Assembly (NCBI GenBank): GCA_030562195.1
Contig: JAUJPP010000005.1
Span: forward strand, 14,194,826-14,258,825
Direction: 5' to 3'
From: Nipponacmea schrenckii
Taxonomy: Eukaryota > Mollusca > Gastropoda > Lottiidae
Length of the DNA: 64,000 bases
In this document: positions 25,101 through 35,374 of the stretch, one piece after another
How the letters are laid out: every line of letters begins with the position of its first letter
Position numbering within the stretch: position 1 is the stretch's first letter
The notes under the pieces: generated by a model
Database searches by the model: none
Told to the model about the DNA's origin: nothing
The model's input: only the letters and a program-made list of their open reading frames with translations
Position numbers and translations under genes: made by a program

Positions 25101-27760
25101 GGATATACTCTCAAAATCTAAGGTAAAAAAAATGTACCCTCGGGCCTTAATAAATTTTACATAAGTTTTCCTTTTACCCCTGAGGGGAGCAGGGCTCTTA
25201 TTCTCAATAACTTAAAGGGATAATAGTCGTTAGAATACACTCGTTCTATGTCTAATATTTGTGTTTCATATTGACTATTGGTTAAATAAGTATGTATCCA
25301 ACACTTTATCAATTTTTAAAAAGCCAAAATAAAAATATATTTGGAATTTTATAAAAAAAATGAGCCACCCATGATTCTATTTAGTTAAATCAATGCTAAA
25401 ACATCCTTGCACAAGCTCGCTATGCCAATCATTCTAGGGTGTATACAAACAAATTATTATGATTAATTTTCGTTGAATATTTTGTCAGTGTTCGAGTACT
25501 CATTCAAAATCATATGAATTACTTTTTCTAAGTTTTCCATGAATTTAGATATCGTACATTGTCTGACTATGTTAAGGTCACATCAAGAGTAGAGGTCAAG
25601 GACGCGTGAAAGCCCACATGTTAGAGCTACTCCCCTTTATAATAACAATTTGAAAATCGCTTCGATATATGAAGCGTTTTATAATTAGCTACTTGTTTTT
25701 GTGGATTTATTAGATAATGGAGGGATTTTGACGTATATTTATGACACCAGTCTGATGGATATATACTGTTATTGGCCAAGTTTGAGTGAAATTAAGATTT
25801 TATGTTCATTCTAATGGCTATTATCCCTTTAGAATAAGATGATTTCAGTTTTCTTGTCTTCTGATTGGTTAAACAATAAAATCGCTTTTATACGCCCACA
25901 TTATAATGTGGTCGTATATTGTCGTCACTCCTGTCCGTCCGTCCGTCCACCCACCATTTCTTGTGAACGCAATGGAAACTACAGTTTTCATCAGATTTAA
26001 ATGAAACTTGCTGTGATCATTTATATTGATGAGATCTCGGACAAGTTCAATATTGACTTTTCGATGAATGTTTTTGAGTTATTGCCCTTGACTTAGTCAA
26101 AACATGTCAAAATTGGCTTGTGAACGCAATAGAGACTACAGTTTTGATCAGACCTAAATGAAACTTGCTTGGATCATTTATATTATGAGATCTCGACAAG
26201 TTTGAAATAGGTGATTTCTCGATGAACGGTTTTTGAGTTATTGCACTTGACTTAGTCAAAACACTTCAAAATTGGCTTGTGAACGTGATAGAGACTACAG
26301 TTTTGATCGGATTTGAATGAAACTTGCTGTGATCATTTATATTGATGAGATCTCGGACAAGTTCAATATTGACTATTTCTTGATGAACTATATCTGAGTT
26401 ATTGCCCTTGACTTAGTCCAAACACATGAAAATTAGCTAGAAAATGCAATAGAGACTAGGTTTCATCTGATTTGATAGAAATTTGGAGTGTAAATTTATA
26501 TTAATGAGAACTTGGATTAGACCTAAATAATGTTAGAGTTTCTGCCTGTGTTATAACAGAAAATATACTTGGGCGTGGGCGTATCTTGCTAGGCAACTGC
26601 TTGTTAAATTATATTATCCAATAAATTACTGTATTTCTTAAAATCTGGGTTTTATCTTAAGTTTTCCAGAATAAGCACTCAATGGCTCACTGATTCTGTT
26701 CCTCTGGCAAGCTAAAGAGTTATTTTCCCTGTCCTTGTTGAACTTAACAAAATAATAAAATATATTTTTGTGACCTTTTGAAACATCTTATAATGTTATA
26801 TCACTGACTGAATTACTTTATGAGAAAAAAATCAAAGAAACAATTTGTATGCATGTATAGTTAAATCTTATTGATTTCATTTTTTATCGTTTTACATTGT
26901 TTCTATTCTACAACTATTTAATTCCCTCAATTACTAATATCATAGTACAGTATACTAGTACAAGGTTTTATGATTTTATCTACAGAAAAGTGAGGATTGA
27001 AACCTTGTATACAACCTTTTACCAGATTTTATATCTACTGTTTATTATAAGTGTTGTTTGATTGGTGATTTTAGATTATTAAAAATCAATCTAGGTATCA
27101 AAGGTTCTGATCACAAGATATATTTTCTAAAGTGATTATATAGAGAATTTTTAAAACATTAACTTGCCTCATTCAAGGTTTCAGTCAGAACTCTGTGGTT
27201 CTTGCAATTCCACTAAAACTAAACATTAGATTAAGGTTTCAAAATTGACTTATAAGCCAAGTCAGTGATGATGATCTGTTTGAGATATTTTTGGAAAAAC
27301 TGAGTGTGATTAATTGATTCACAAGATGTGTGATTTGGGAATAATTTGATAACTGGAAATCTATTGTTAGTGCTGATGTCAGTGTTAGATTCTTCCATGC
27401 TGAACAATTATTTTGAGATCCATGCAGTACAGAACAGTAGAATGCACAACACACGTTTTTTTTTTTCTTGCTTCAGTCTTTGTTTCCTGGTTGACTTTGA
27501 TTAAACCAATTATTTGGCATGTAGACGGCCCATTCTACAAAGAAAATTTTTTTTGTAGAATAGGGTTCTGTATTGTAGTTTGTGTAAAATGTTAATTCTT
27601 TGCTGGTGTTTTACAGGATGGTGATCCCAGGATAATTTGTTGGAAGGGGGCGGCCATCTTGGCTTGTCTGGATACAACGCAAGAGTTGTGGATACATCAT
27701 AAAGAATGGAAACAATTTAATGTTAGAATGTTACGAGAAAGGGCACCATTTGTTTGGTGA
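10758..27760 (+). CDS. ACTR8: Actin-related protein 8 (INO80 complex subunit), 12 exons
   Basis: ACTR8 is a nuclear actin-related subunit of the INO80 chromatin remodeller. Coding exons: 10758-10817, 11325-11498, 12451-12561, 12903-13007, 13396-13569, 14910-15020, 16847-16962, 19869-20022, 20562-20798, 21396-21669, 24959-25122, 27617-27760. All have GT/AG introns and compatible phases, giving about 607 residues against 624 in human. Matching blocks in order: 'IIIIQPGSLNLLIGRA' (exon 2), 'WPIQRGQLNIHEGPGGSLTA' (exon 5), 'VILLIPDIY' (6), 'VDVGDQKTSVCCVEDGIS' (7), 'YGGGDVTRVFHWLLGRAG' (8), 'DPHDDHYL' (9), 'LLVGGGMNYE' (11) and the C-terminal 'RMLRERAPFVW' (12). Exon 10 encodes an acidic, poorly conserved insert, as in other ACTR8s. 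The start ATG is inferred from length and the exon 1 donor 'gaggtgagt'. A candidate poly(A) signal is at 28246. No disabling change is seen. Confidence 0.95.
11161..11252 (+). repeat. Inverted partner of the 9594-9695 repeat
   Basis: This copy in ACTR8 intron 1 is the opposite-orientation partner of the segment upstream of exon 1. It contains 'tcataccatcattgtcccct' and 'caaattgcaaac'. A T-run at 11217-11227 interrupts the match. Confidence 0.6.
13022..13165. repeat. AT-rich palindromic stretch in intron 4
   Basis: 'ggatgatttatatagttata' at about 13111 faces its approximate reverse complement at about 13146-13165. It is simple sequence with local palindromes and no gene. Confidence 0.4.
15341..15530 (-). 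repeat. Degenerate minisatellite of 'cgtaaacacagtaagctt' units
   Basis: Units of about 9-18 bp built from 'aacacagtaagc' and 'ttcgtaaacacagta' repeat across some 190 bp of ACTR8 intron 6. The open reverse frame of repeated 'VFTKLT' is a by-product. Confidence 0.8.
15548..15889. repeat. MITE-like inverted repeat in ACTR8 intron 6
   Basis: The left arm begins 'gcatgttcctaaagcaac' at 15548 and continues 'atatacatggaccaatcc'. The right arm, 15851-15889, is its reverse complement apart from a small insertion and two mismatches. About 340 bp overall, no coding capacity. A non-autonomous DNA transposon or foldback is the likeliest reading. Confidence 0.65.
16020..16210. repeat. Poly(T) and (aaat)n microsatellite
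   Basis: A T-run at about 16029-16054 is followed by long (aaat)n and 'aaataatcaaacgaataa' simple-sequence runs from about 16098. Confidence 0.9.
16506..16882 (+). repeat. 59-bp tandem array duplicating the exon 7 splice acceptor
   Basis: Units starting 'gaatcagtatgtgctgtg' begin at 16506, 16565, 16611, 16670, 16729, 16788 and 16847. Spacing is 59 bp except one unit shortened by 13 bp. Each unit joins about 36 bp of exon 7 5' sequence to a pyrimidine-rich tail ending 'tttatattacag'. The unit at 16847 is the true exon 7 start. Five units are preceded by an intact acceptor (ends at 16610, 16669, 16728, 16787, 16846). The first two read 'acatg', so their AG is lost. The array therefore offers five near-identical 3' splice sites within 240 bp. 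Confidence 0.95.
17395..18725 (+). repeat. Family B tandem-repeat element plus family A tail in intron 7
   Basis: This family resembles A in design but has its own ~150-bp unit: 'aatagaagctacaattt', 'gatgaaacttgg', 'aagttcgaatt', 'cgatgaacggtttttgagtt', 'attgccctt'. A gtcagtcagtc run lies at about 17602. A tail resembling 'gggcatatgttaccttgcct' follows at about 18317. From 18354 it continues as family A-like sequence to about 18725. Confidence 0.75.
19290..19680 (+). repeat. Degraded family A fragment in intron 7
   Basis: Three diverged units are recognisable by 'ggatgaaccctat', 'ttattgcccttgttctt' and 'ttttggctcttaaac'. The ends are not preserved. Confidence 0.6.
20195..20310 (+). repeat. 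Short family A 3' fragment in intron 8
   Basis: It runs from 'gatgaaccctattgaaaatc' to a tail 'agtgggcgtaatgtgatg', matching the innermost sequence of the palindrome at 8601-9418. Confidence 0.55.
21856..22107 (+). repeat. Family A left end in intron 10
   Basis: It starts 'ataagcccacttgaaatggg' and 'tttgtcgtcacccatgtccg', then the usual units. It is equivalent to 870-1120 and leads into the duplicated block at 22108. Confidence 0.7.
22108..22985 (+). repeat. Copy 1 of an 0.87-kb tandem duplication in intron 10
   Basis: The segment begins with family A sequence ('ttggtgtgagagtgtgtta') and ends 'taacaaccacagcgtcg'. It repeats immediately as 22986-23851 with about 95% identity by eye. The duplicated unit also contains non-family-A sequence, from about 22330. 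Confidence 0.85.
22986..23851 (+). repeat. Copy 2 of the intron 10 tandem duplication
   Basis: Same content as 22108-22985 in the same order, with small indels (for example a shortened 'aaacaaaccaaatatacacg' segment near 23331) and an extra 'atgc' step at about 23822. Confidence 0.85.
24045..24836 (+). repeat. Family A fragment with intact tail, intron 10
   Basis: Five diverged ~160-bp units end in the characteristic tail 'gctgccagtgggcgtat', then 'cctggcaagctatctt' to about 24834. The tail lies about 120 bp before exon 11. Confidence 0.75.
25216..25828. mobile_element. TTAA-flanked MITE in ACTR8 intron 11
   Basis: The left terminus 'agggataatagtcgttagaa' follows TTAA (25212-25215). The right terminus is its imperfect reverse complement, ending 'tattatccct' before TTAG. 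The interior is non-coding. The same family sits cleanly inside a Penelope copy at 42614-43078. TTAA targets are typical of piggyBac-type (and Kolobok) elements. Confidence 0.8.
25888..26607 (+). repeat. Complete-looking family B element, intron 11
   Basis: The left end is a hairpin, 'atacgcccacattataatgt', followed by 'gtccgtccgtccacc'. Four units of about 150 bp follow. The right end is 'gggcgtgggcgtatcttgct', then 'aggcaactgcttgtt'. The inverted 'cgcccac/gtgggcg' ends are the same as in family A. Confidence 0.8.
27238..27420 (+). repeat. Direct repeat upstream of ACTR8 exon 12
   Basis: Shares 'gagatatttttggaa', 'tgattcacaaga', 'tttgggaataattt', 'taactgga' and 'acaattattttgag' in order with 27895-28050, which lies after the stop codon. 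The two copies bracket the terminal exon. Confidence 0.65.
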
Positions 27761-27894
27761 AATCCCAAAATCCTAGATTTGTGTATGACTGCATTCCCAT
27801 GGATTGAAACTGAAATCCAACTGTTCCTATTGACATGTTTGTGGCTGTAATATCTAGCCTAATATTCATCAGACCAGCTGGTTTAGAAGTATGC

Positions 27895-28050
27895 TTTCAA
27901 ATTACATAAGTTTGATTTTGAACTGTCTGAGATATTTTTGGAATTTCTGAGTGTTAAAAGATGCATTTGATTCACAAGATTTGGGAATAATTTGGTAACT
28001 GGATTTTCCCATGCTGCATGACAGAGCACAATTATTTTGAGTCAGAATCA
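27895..28050 (+). repeat. Direct repeat downstream of ACTR8 exon 12
   Basis: Partner of 27238-27420, in the same orientation and diverged, within the probable ACTR8 3' UTR. Confidence 0.65.
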
Positions 28051-28245
28051 TTCCACTGTGCATGATAGTGCTTAAAAAGCGCAAAAAGTTTTCAGCTTTA
28101 TTGTCTCAGGGTTGTGGATTCACTAATCACTAATGTTGACAAACTGACCTTGTGAAACAACCATTTGCTGGTCAAATAGAAGTGTTTCTCTTCTGTACAG
28201 GTATCATTACTGACAAAAGTTCAAAATTTAGTAAATATTGTTAAC

Positions 28246-28251
28246 AATAAA
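28246..28251 (+). promoter_or_regulatory. Candidate ACTR8 poly(A) signal
   Basis: First canonical AATAAA on the sense strand after the ACTR8 stop (27760), giving a 3' UTR of about 0.5 kb. Confidence 0.4.
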
Positions 28252-28374
28252 AACTGACATCAACTGTGTTTCACGTAAATAATATTACTCAGTCCTATAA
28301 TGGTGACAATACCTTAGACAGGAGCCTTTAAAGTTATAGCAATAAGCACGCTGATTAGAGCACCACCAAAATGT

Positions 28375-29365
28375 CCTTCAAACCGTCCGTCCGTCCATAA
28401 TTTGCATGTGAAAGTCTACAGTTTTTATCTGAAATTTGGTGCGAGCATTTATATTGATGAGATCCAGGACATGTTCAATAGTGCCGATTTTATTACGCCC
28501 ACATAAATATGCGGACGTTTATAGTTGTCACCCCTGTCCGACGCTCCGTCCGTCTGTCAGTCCGTCAACATTTGTTGTAGACACAATAGAAGCTACAATT
28601 TTATATGGATTTTAATGAAACTTGGTTTGAGCATTTGAATTAATAAGACCGCGGTCAAGTTTGAATTTAACAATTTTTCGATGAACGGTTTTTGAGTTCT
28701 TGCCCCTGCCTCAATATAAGTTTTAGTCACAATTGAAGCTACAATTTTCAATGGATTTTAATGTGAGCATTGGAATTGATAAGACGTCGATCAAGTTCGA
28801 ATTTGACAATTTTTCGATGAACGGTTTTTGAGTTTTGCCCTTGATTTAGTTACATCACGCCAAATCTATTTTTGATGCAATAGAAGCTACAGTTTTCAAT
28901 GGATTTTGATGAAACTTGGTATGAATATTGCTATAGATAAAACGGTAGTCAAATCAGAAATTGATGATTTTTCGAGTTATTGTCCTTGACGTAATAAAAT
29001 TGCGTCAAAATTTTATTTTGTGTGCAATAGAAGCTTCAATTTTTAATGGATTTTGATGAAAGACGGCGGTCAAGTTTCAGTTTGACAATTTTTCGATGAA
29101 CTGTTTTTGAGTTATTGCTCTTGATTAAGTTACATCACGTCAAATTTATTGTTGATGCAATATAAGATACAATTTCAATAGATTTTGATGAAACTTGGTA
29201 TGAGTATTTAAATTGATTAGACGGCAATCAAGATTGAAATTGATATTTTTCGATGAACATTTTTTGAGTTATTGCCCTTGACTAAGTAAAATTGGGTCAA
29301 AATTTTATTGTGGGTGCAATAAAAGCTACAATTTTTAATGGATTTTGATAAAACTAGGTGTTAGG
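28375..29365 (+). repeat. Family B repeat downstream of ACTR8
   Basis: A partial left end (28382, 'ccgtccgtccgtcc') is followed by a second, fuller left end, 'acgcccacataaatatgcgg', at about 28495. Six units then carry 'aatagaagctaca' and 'cgatgaacggtttttgag'. The right end is missing. Confidence 0.7.
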
Positions 29366-29659
29366 GTGTATTGAGACGAATCTCAATGAAAGCACTGGCC
29401 TAGGTCACAGAACAATAGATAATGCTTATTTATTTGTGCGAGCATTAATTATTAGTATAATTTAGTTAAATAGAAACAAACACACGTACACACTTACACA
29501 TAAACAGACACTCCGATATAAAGTATTTGGTATGAATGGCAGCTGTCCTAAAATAAGAATTTCCTGAAATCTAAAATAAAAATTTATAAAACCAAATTTT
29601 TTTTAAAAAAAAGGTCTAGGATACATGAGCATAGTTAAATGGTTCAAGTCTACCGTGGA

Positions 29660-32600
29660 CGAGAAAATTGCTAAAATTTTATTTTGTAAGCTACAACTAG
29701 ACACTTTGTGTATACATGAGGAAATTTGTCTTGGAGTTCAGAGTAATGGCGTTTGGCTATTATGGAGGTTTTGGTCGCTGTGGAATTAAATGCAGTTACA
29801 AAAGGAATTATTTGGTTGTCGTGCTGAATATTAAGTCCATTTGGTGTCAAAGTCTGTAGTTGGTCAATCCAGTAACTTTCGCGCTGTAGACGCCTAAGCT
29901 TAGGTTCATAGTAGGTGATGTAGAAACTACTTCTATTGGCATGATGAGAAGGTCATCAATGGAATGATCGGGAAGGTTGAAATGATGCGCAATCGGTCTA
30001 TCCTTGCCATGCACTATGTCATAGCGATGGCCATTAAAACGGGTTCGCAACTAGTTTTGAGTCTCGCCAACATATTGGAAATCGCATCTTTTACAAGAAA
30101 TAAGGTATATGATATTCTGGTCTCCGCAAGAAATTATGTCATTCATCGCAAATACTTTCCATTCGCGTTATTTCTGAAAAAAATGAGTAACATTTATGTG
30201 TTCGCATGTGCGACACGTGTAACCTTGACTGGGAAACGAACCGAATCCAATAAAAGGGGGTGGGGTGTTTTTTATACATCCGTCGTCGGTCCGTCCGTCC
30301 GTCCGTCCGAGTATTTGTTTTTACCCAAGGATGAACCTTTTTGAAAATCAAATAAATCGAAATATATTTAGTGTCAGTTATTGCCCTTGTGTTTGAAAAC
30401 GGGTACAATTCATGACCAATGTTGACAAAACTCACTGAAATTGTTGGATATCGTAAGGGATGAGCCTAATTGAAAATTAAAAATATCAAAATATATCTAA
30501 TATGAATTAGTGCCCTTGTTCTTTTAAACGCGTTCGATTTTTGTCTCGTAAACACTCTACATGGCACAATTCTTGATGGATTTCGATGAAACTTGGTGTG
30601 AGAATGTGTTATAACTCAAGGATGAACCCTATTGAAAACCAGCGAAATCGAAACATTTTTTAGTATGAGTTACTTCCCTTGTTCTTGAAAACGCATTCAA
30701 TTTTAGCTTGTAAACATTCTAGAAAGAACTATTCTTAATGGATTTTGATTAACTTTGGCTTGAGTATTTGTTTTTACCCAAGGATGAACCCTATTATAAA
30801 TCAAATAAATAGAAATATTTAGTGTCAGTTATAGCCCTTGTTCTTGAAAACGCGTTTAATTTTAGCTTGTAAACACTCTAGAAAGAACAATTTTTAATGG
30901 ATTTTGATGTAACTTGGCTATGTTATTTATTGTCTCCCAAGGATGAACCCTATTGAAAATCGAAAAATATTTAGTACAATTTATTGACCTTGTTTTTGAA
31001 AGCGCGTTAACTCGTAAACACTCTAGAAAGAACAATTTTGAATGGATTTTGATGAAACTTGGCTTTAGTATTTGTTTTCTCACAAGGAAAAACCCTATTG
31101 AAAATCAGATAAATCGAAAAATATTTAGTGTCAGTTATTGCGCATGTTTTCAAAAACGCTTTCAACTTTTGGCTTGTGAACACTCTAAAAATTCCTTTTA
31201 GACAAAACTCGCTGAAATTGTTTAATATCAACCAAGGATGAGCCTTATTAAGAATTAAAATTATCAAAATATTATTAAGGGTGAACCCTATTGCAAATCA
31301 TAAAAATACCGAAAAATATTTAATGAGTTGTTATTAGGTAAAATTCTTGACAGTTTTTAATGAAACTAGAGACCCTAGAAAAAAATAGGTTGGAAGGTTG
31401 AATATTTCATTCCACTTATTGTAACCTTACTGAAAAGTTTTTATTTGAAATACATGCTGCCAGTGGGCGTATATTACCTTGCCTGGCAAGCTATCTTTTC
31501 TCAAAATGTCAGAAAGTTTCATTCCTAATTGTTCAAAGAAAAAAAATCTTTTAGAATATCTCCTTTCCCTTAATTTATCATAAACTAGTCTACAGGCGGA
31601 TTCAAAATAAGCCTGTTGGGTGCAAATTCTATGGAATCTTAGAATTTGAGATTTAATTATTTCAGAAAATGTGTGCTTCGGATGGAATGAGCTTTTGTAT
31701 AAAAGTTGGTGTGTATCAGTTTCCTTAAAAAATACTTTGATGTCTATTATCTTAGTAGAAAGAAAGTCGTTGCCTTTGAACACCGTAGTGTCCAAAAAAT
31801 CCATGCTATTTTCGCTAATATTTGCTGTATATTTCACAGAAGGGTGGTGGTTATTTAAAATTTCAAAATATTCCAAAAAATGTTCAGAGTATCGGACCAA
31901 ATTATAAAAATATCGTTAAGAAACCTTTCATACAACAAAGATTCTAAACGATGAGATAGCTTCTATCTCCCTCTCCCATTCGGCCATGAAGATATTTGCA
32001 CAACTAGGGGCAGTTCCAGATGTTTGTAAATAAATTTTTCCATTAAAGTAGAAGTCATTGCGGGTTAAACATAATTTATGTAGATCTAAAATTTCTGCAT
32101 CATGTCTATCAGAACACGGATATCGATCAAATTCTTTACGGACAGCGTCAAGACCAACATTGTTGTCAATGTTGGTATACATACTGGTTACGTCCAAAGA
32201 AATAAAAAATGCGTTTTCAGGGATTATCAATTTCTTAAAAATTTTCAACAAAATCGGTTGTGTCTTTTAGATAAGAAGGATGTTTACATGCCAGCGGTAA
32301 CAAAAAGAAATCTATATATTCTGAAACTCGGTAGGATTCGCTAGAATAATCAGAAATGATTGGTTTACATTAGGAATTTTATTGACAACGCACCACTCAG
32401 TTTCAGGATTCTAATGATTTTCGGTAGTGTGTAAAATGTGTCGTTGGCGATACTCCGGGGACGCAGAAAGATATACTGTTTTTCTGAAATGAATTTCTTA
32501 TTAACCAAATTTTGAAGAATATTGTTTATTTCTTGCACAGTTTCCATGAAAATAGGTCTATCAAGTTGACGGTAGTGATTTGAGTTGTTCAATTGTTTTT

Positions 32601-32860
32601 CAATTTCAAAAATGTAGTCAACGCGGTTTTGGATGACGCAGCAACTGCCTTTGTCACTTTTCTTTATAAGAATATTCCTGTCATTTTTTTAGGTTATTGA
32701 GAGATTTTCGTTCAAAGTTGGTAAGATATTTTTTTTCCTTCATATAAATTGTCGCGAATAGTTAAAATATTTTGGTCAATCGAGTTATCTGGTGGATTCC
32801 TATTACCGTTATAAACGTTAACCCTTTGTCCTGTGTGATAGCTTACTTACAACTGTACTA
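29660..32860 (-). pseudogene. Penelope-like retroelement, split and frameshifted
   Basis: Reading the reverse strand from 32860, the order is: an N-terminal RT block 'LIKKSDKGSCCVIQN' (about 32665); the RT palm with 'FISLDVTSMYTNID' and 'TSGTAPSCANIFMAEWE' (31928-32251); a thumb region with 'SMDFLDTTVF' and 'FFKETDTHQLLY' (31500-31900); then a 1.2-kb family A insertion. Coding resumes at about 30235 with a Cys motif, 'CRTCEHI', and a GIY-YIG endonuclease ('IIYLISCKRCDFQYVGET', then 'LRTRFNGHRYDI'). A TAG stop lies inside the endonuclease at about 30050. Frameshifts occur at several points, including near 29870. RT plus C-terminal GIY-YIG is the Penelope architecture. It is a different, older lineage from the array at 41.6-52.0 kb. 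Confidence 0.85.
30260..31497 (+). repeat. Family A element inserted in the Penelope pseudogene
   Basis: A (gtcc)n run at about 30284-30308 jumps directly into the unit equivalent to 1767. From there it follows the 1767-2987 and 3165-4388 copies almost base for base to the tail 'cctggcaagctatctt' at about 31497. RT coding lies on one side and GIY-YIG coding on the other, so the insertion postdates the Penelope copy. Confidence 0.8.
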
Positions 32861-33059
32861 ATATGAGATATGAAAAAAGACTGATAAAAAGATAAAAAGA
32901 TATGAACTTTTTAATCCCTGTGTTAAAAGGATTAGAAATTTGCTTTGATAATAATAATAGATAAAAACTACAAAAAACGTATATTTATTTTTCAAAAATA
33001 ATAGCTAATTCTAACCGGTGGTTCATACAAAGCACTGCTACCAACCATTCCATATCATC

Positions 33060-33895
33060 AGCCCTTAATCAGGCTATTAATCCAGTTTTTGCCCATAACA
33101 CCATAACACTGGCGCCATCTGATATCACACTGACTATTTGGCGTTTTATATTGGTTATTCCCATCTCTACAAATGATTCAAGCATAAGGTTCTTTAATCC
33201 TTCTGCGTCAGCCCTTTTAATCGTAAGAAATAGGTCTCCACTGTCAATAATTGTGATGTAAATTAACTCATTTTCCTTTACTGCTACATCCGTGGCACCG
33301 TCGCTATAAATACAACTGTATACGCAATTCTTGATTTTTTCGATGATTTCATTTTCCATTAATTCTCTGATAATTTCGGTAAAATTTCGGCACTTAATTT
33401 CGTTAATATATGTATTTCCCAAGTCTACTCCATGGATTTTTCCCAATGCAACTTTCTTCTCAAATTTTCTGAAATTCCTCTTGGACCAGCATGTAAGAAA
33501 TTTCTATAAGTTTTTTCACTCTTTCCTTTTCTTCCGTTTGGACCGATTCTAGAGCACTATACACCGATTCTAGAGCACTATACAATGGTACCGACTGGAG
33601 CGTCTGCTTTAGATGATGGCTTATGACCTTGAACTCTATCAATTGCACAAGCCTGTTTATGCATCTCTGAATTTAAATACTTTTTAACCTTGTCACGTTT
33701 CAGAGCTGTTCCTTTAATGCCATTTATGAAACTTTCGTTGAAATTCCTCATTATCTTCAATCTGTCCTTGTGCTTAAAACTTGCATTTAAGATCAGTAAC
33801 AATTCCATGATCAGCCGTGTCAAACCAACAACACTCGGGGTCCATTTTTTCTGGCCATTTTTTTGCGGTATGTAGTCGAACTCCAGACATAATTT
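33060..33895 (-). pseudogene. hAT-type transposase remnant (ZNF862-like)
   Basis: On the reverse strand a start-like 'MSGVRLHTAKKW' (about 33888) leads to 'MDPECCWFDTADHG' and, after a frameshift near 33780, to 'FINGIKGTALKRDKVKKYL' and 'SEMHKQAC'. This looks like a degenerate zinc-finger region of the kind seen in ZNF862/hAT-like proteins. Further on are 'YSCIYSDGATDVAVKENELI' and 'VSVISDGASVM', which resemble the 'DGSTD' and 'DGAxVM' blocks of these transposases. The catalytic C-terminal half is absent and the frame is broken, so it is a dead fragment. Family assignment rests on these motifs only. Confidence 0.6.
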
Positions 33896-34525
33896 TCACA
33901 CATTAATTAAGCTAAGTCACTTTTTTAATGAAATTAATAGTTCCTATCAGTGTTACTGCGATATATTGCAAAACTTATCCTAAATATCAGAATTTGATCT
34001 ACAATAATATTCAATTTATATTATTTACTAATCTTTGGGGACTGTCCATTGCAAATTAGGGAGATAAGATAGTATCATATTGCTCAAAAACCATCATACC
34101 GTTATTTCCAGCTTGTGTGTCAGGATTGACCTCTGCTGTTCGGGAAATATTTGATGACCCCATTATAATGGTAGGTTTGGTTATTTCAGGGAGTGTCCAA
34201 GTCGATTTGTCCTTGTTGCAATCATGGCTTCGGGGATGGTTTGGAGATTTAGAACCTAAGCTAAGACGTCGACGGAAAGTAGAGTTGCCTAATTGAAAGT
34301 GTGCCTAAATTACTGTGTCTAAATAAGACTGTGCCTAAATGACTTGTGCCTAAATGACTTGTGCTTATCTGACCGTGTGCCTAAATGAAGTGTGCCTAAA
34401 GTACTGTATCTAAATGAGGTGTTCTTAAAAAAAAGTGTGCTTAACTGACTGCTTACCTATTCTATGTATAACTCTATGAACTTTGACACATCGCGCGCCA
34501 ACTGGTTTTAGATGTCGGCATAACT

Positions 34526-34612
34526 TTCACGAAACCCAGAATTTTCAAGAAACCCAAAATTTTCACGAAATGGCCAGATTTTTCACGAAACGAATAGATT
34601 TTTCACGAAACG
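34526..34612 (+). repeat. Short 'tttcacgaaac' tandem repeat
   Basis: About five degenerate units of 'atttttcacgaaacg' lie inside the interior of the foldback element. Confidence 0.6.
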
Positions 34613-35333
34613 GTATTATTATATAATATGATATGGTTGGACTAAACACTTCAAAATTTGTTTGTGACTAAAGTTTTCATCCAATTTAAATTTAATTTGT
34701 TGTGATCATGTATATTTATGAGATCTCAGACAAGCCAAAAGAGAGGTTCATTTCGACGTTCAACGTTGTAGTTTCAACCTGAGAGATTTAAAGACATTTG
34801 TAATTTTTTCTTATGTTTTATATATCGTCATATTTGTCTTTTATTTTCTCTCACTAATATTGTTTCCATTTTAATTTTTTTGAGTTATTAAAATGAGCCG
34901 GTAATGAGCTTCTCAATTTGCCTGTAAATGAACATGGGATACAATTGTTTTAAAATTAAGCTTTCACATATTGAAAAAAAGTGGAATATTAATTTTCTTT
35001 TAGCATTAAATTCTGTGGAAAAATTTCCTTCAATGTTCATTTAATTATAACCATAAACCTTAATGTATAGCTATTTTTGGTAAATAACTAATAGCCTAAC
35101 TTTTATTTGTGTACAATTTCACTTGTCTGAAAAACTCCAATAAAACGTGTTCATTAAAGGCCACCTGACCACGTGACAGTCATGTGATAGTTTGACGTAA
35201 CCATCTTCAGCCAATCGTAATTGTTAAATAATATCACGTGATCATTCTGTACTACGTTATCTCAAGGCAAGATTTACCGTCTACAAAGATAAGTGTCAAA
35301 TCTTCGTGGAATTCAGCTAAACTCCGGGAAATA

Positions 35334-35374
35334 TGAATTCCGATACAACAATTTCTTTAAAAAATGGCCAGGAA
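35334..35374 (+). other. Possible short first coding exon
   Basis: ATG at 35334 opens 'MNSDTTISLKNGQEL' and ends at a good donor, 'ct|gtaagtga'. Two CACGTG-like or 'cacgtga' motifs lie at about 35172 and 35236. I found no downstream exon of matching phase. The frame does not join the piggyBac remnant or the gene at 54.4 kb. It could be chance. Confidence 0.2.

Noticed and set aside
32058..32344. Forward-strand open frames within the reverse Penelope RT
   Set aside because: Antisense shadows of the RT coding region.
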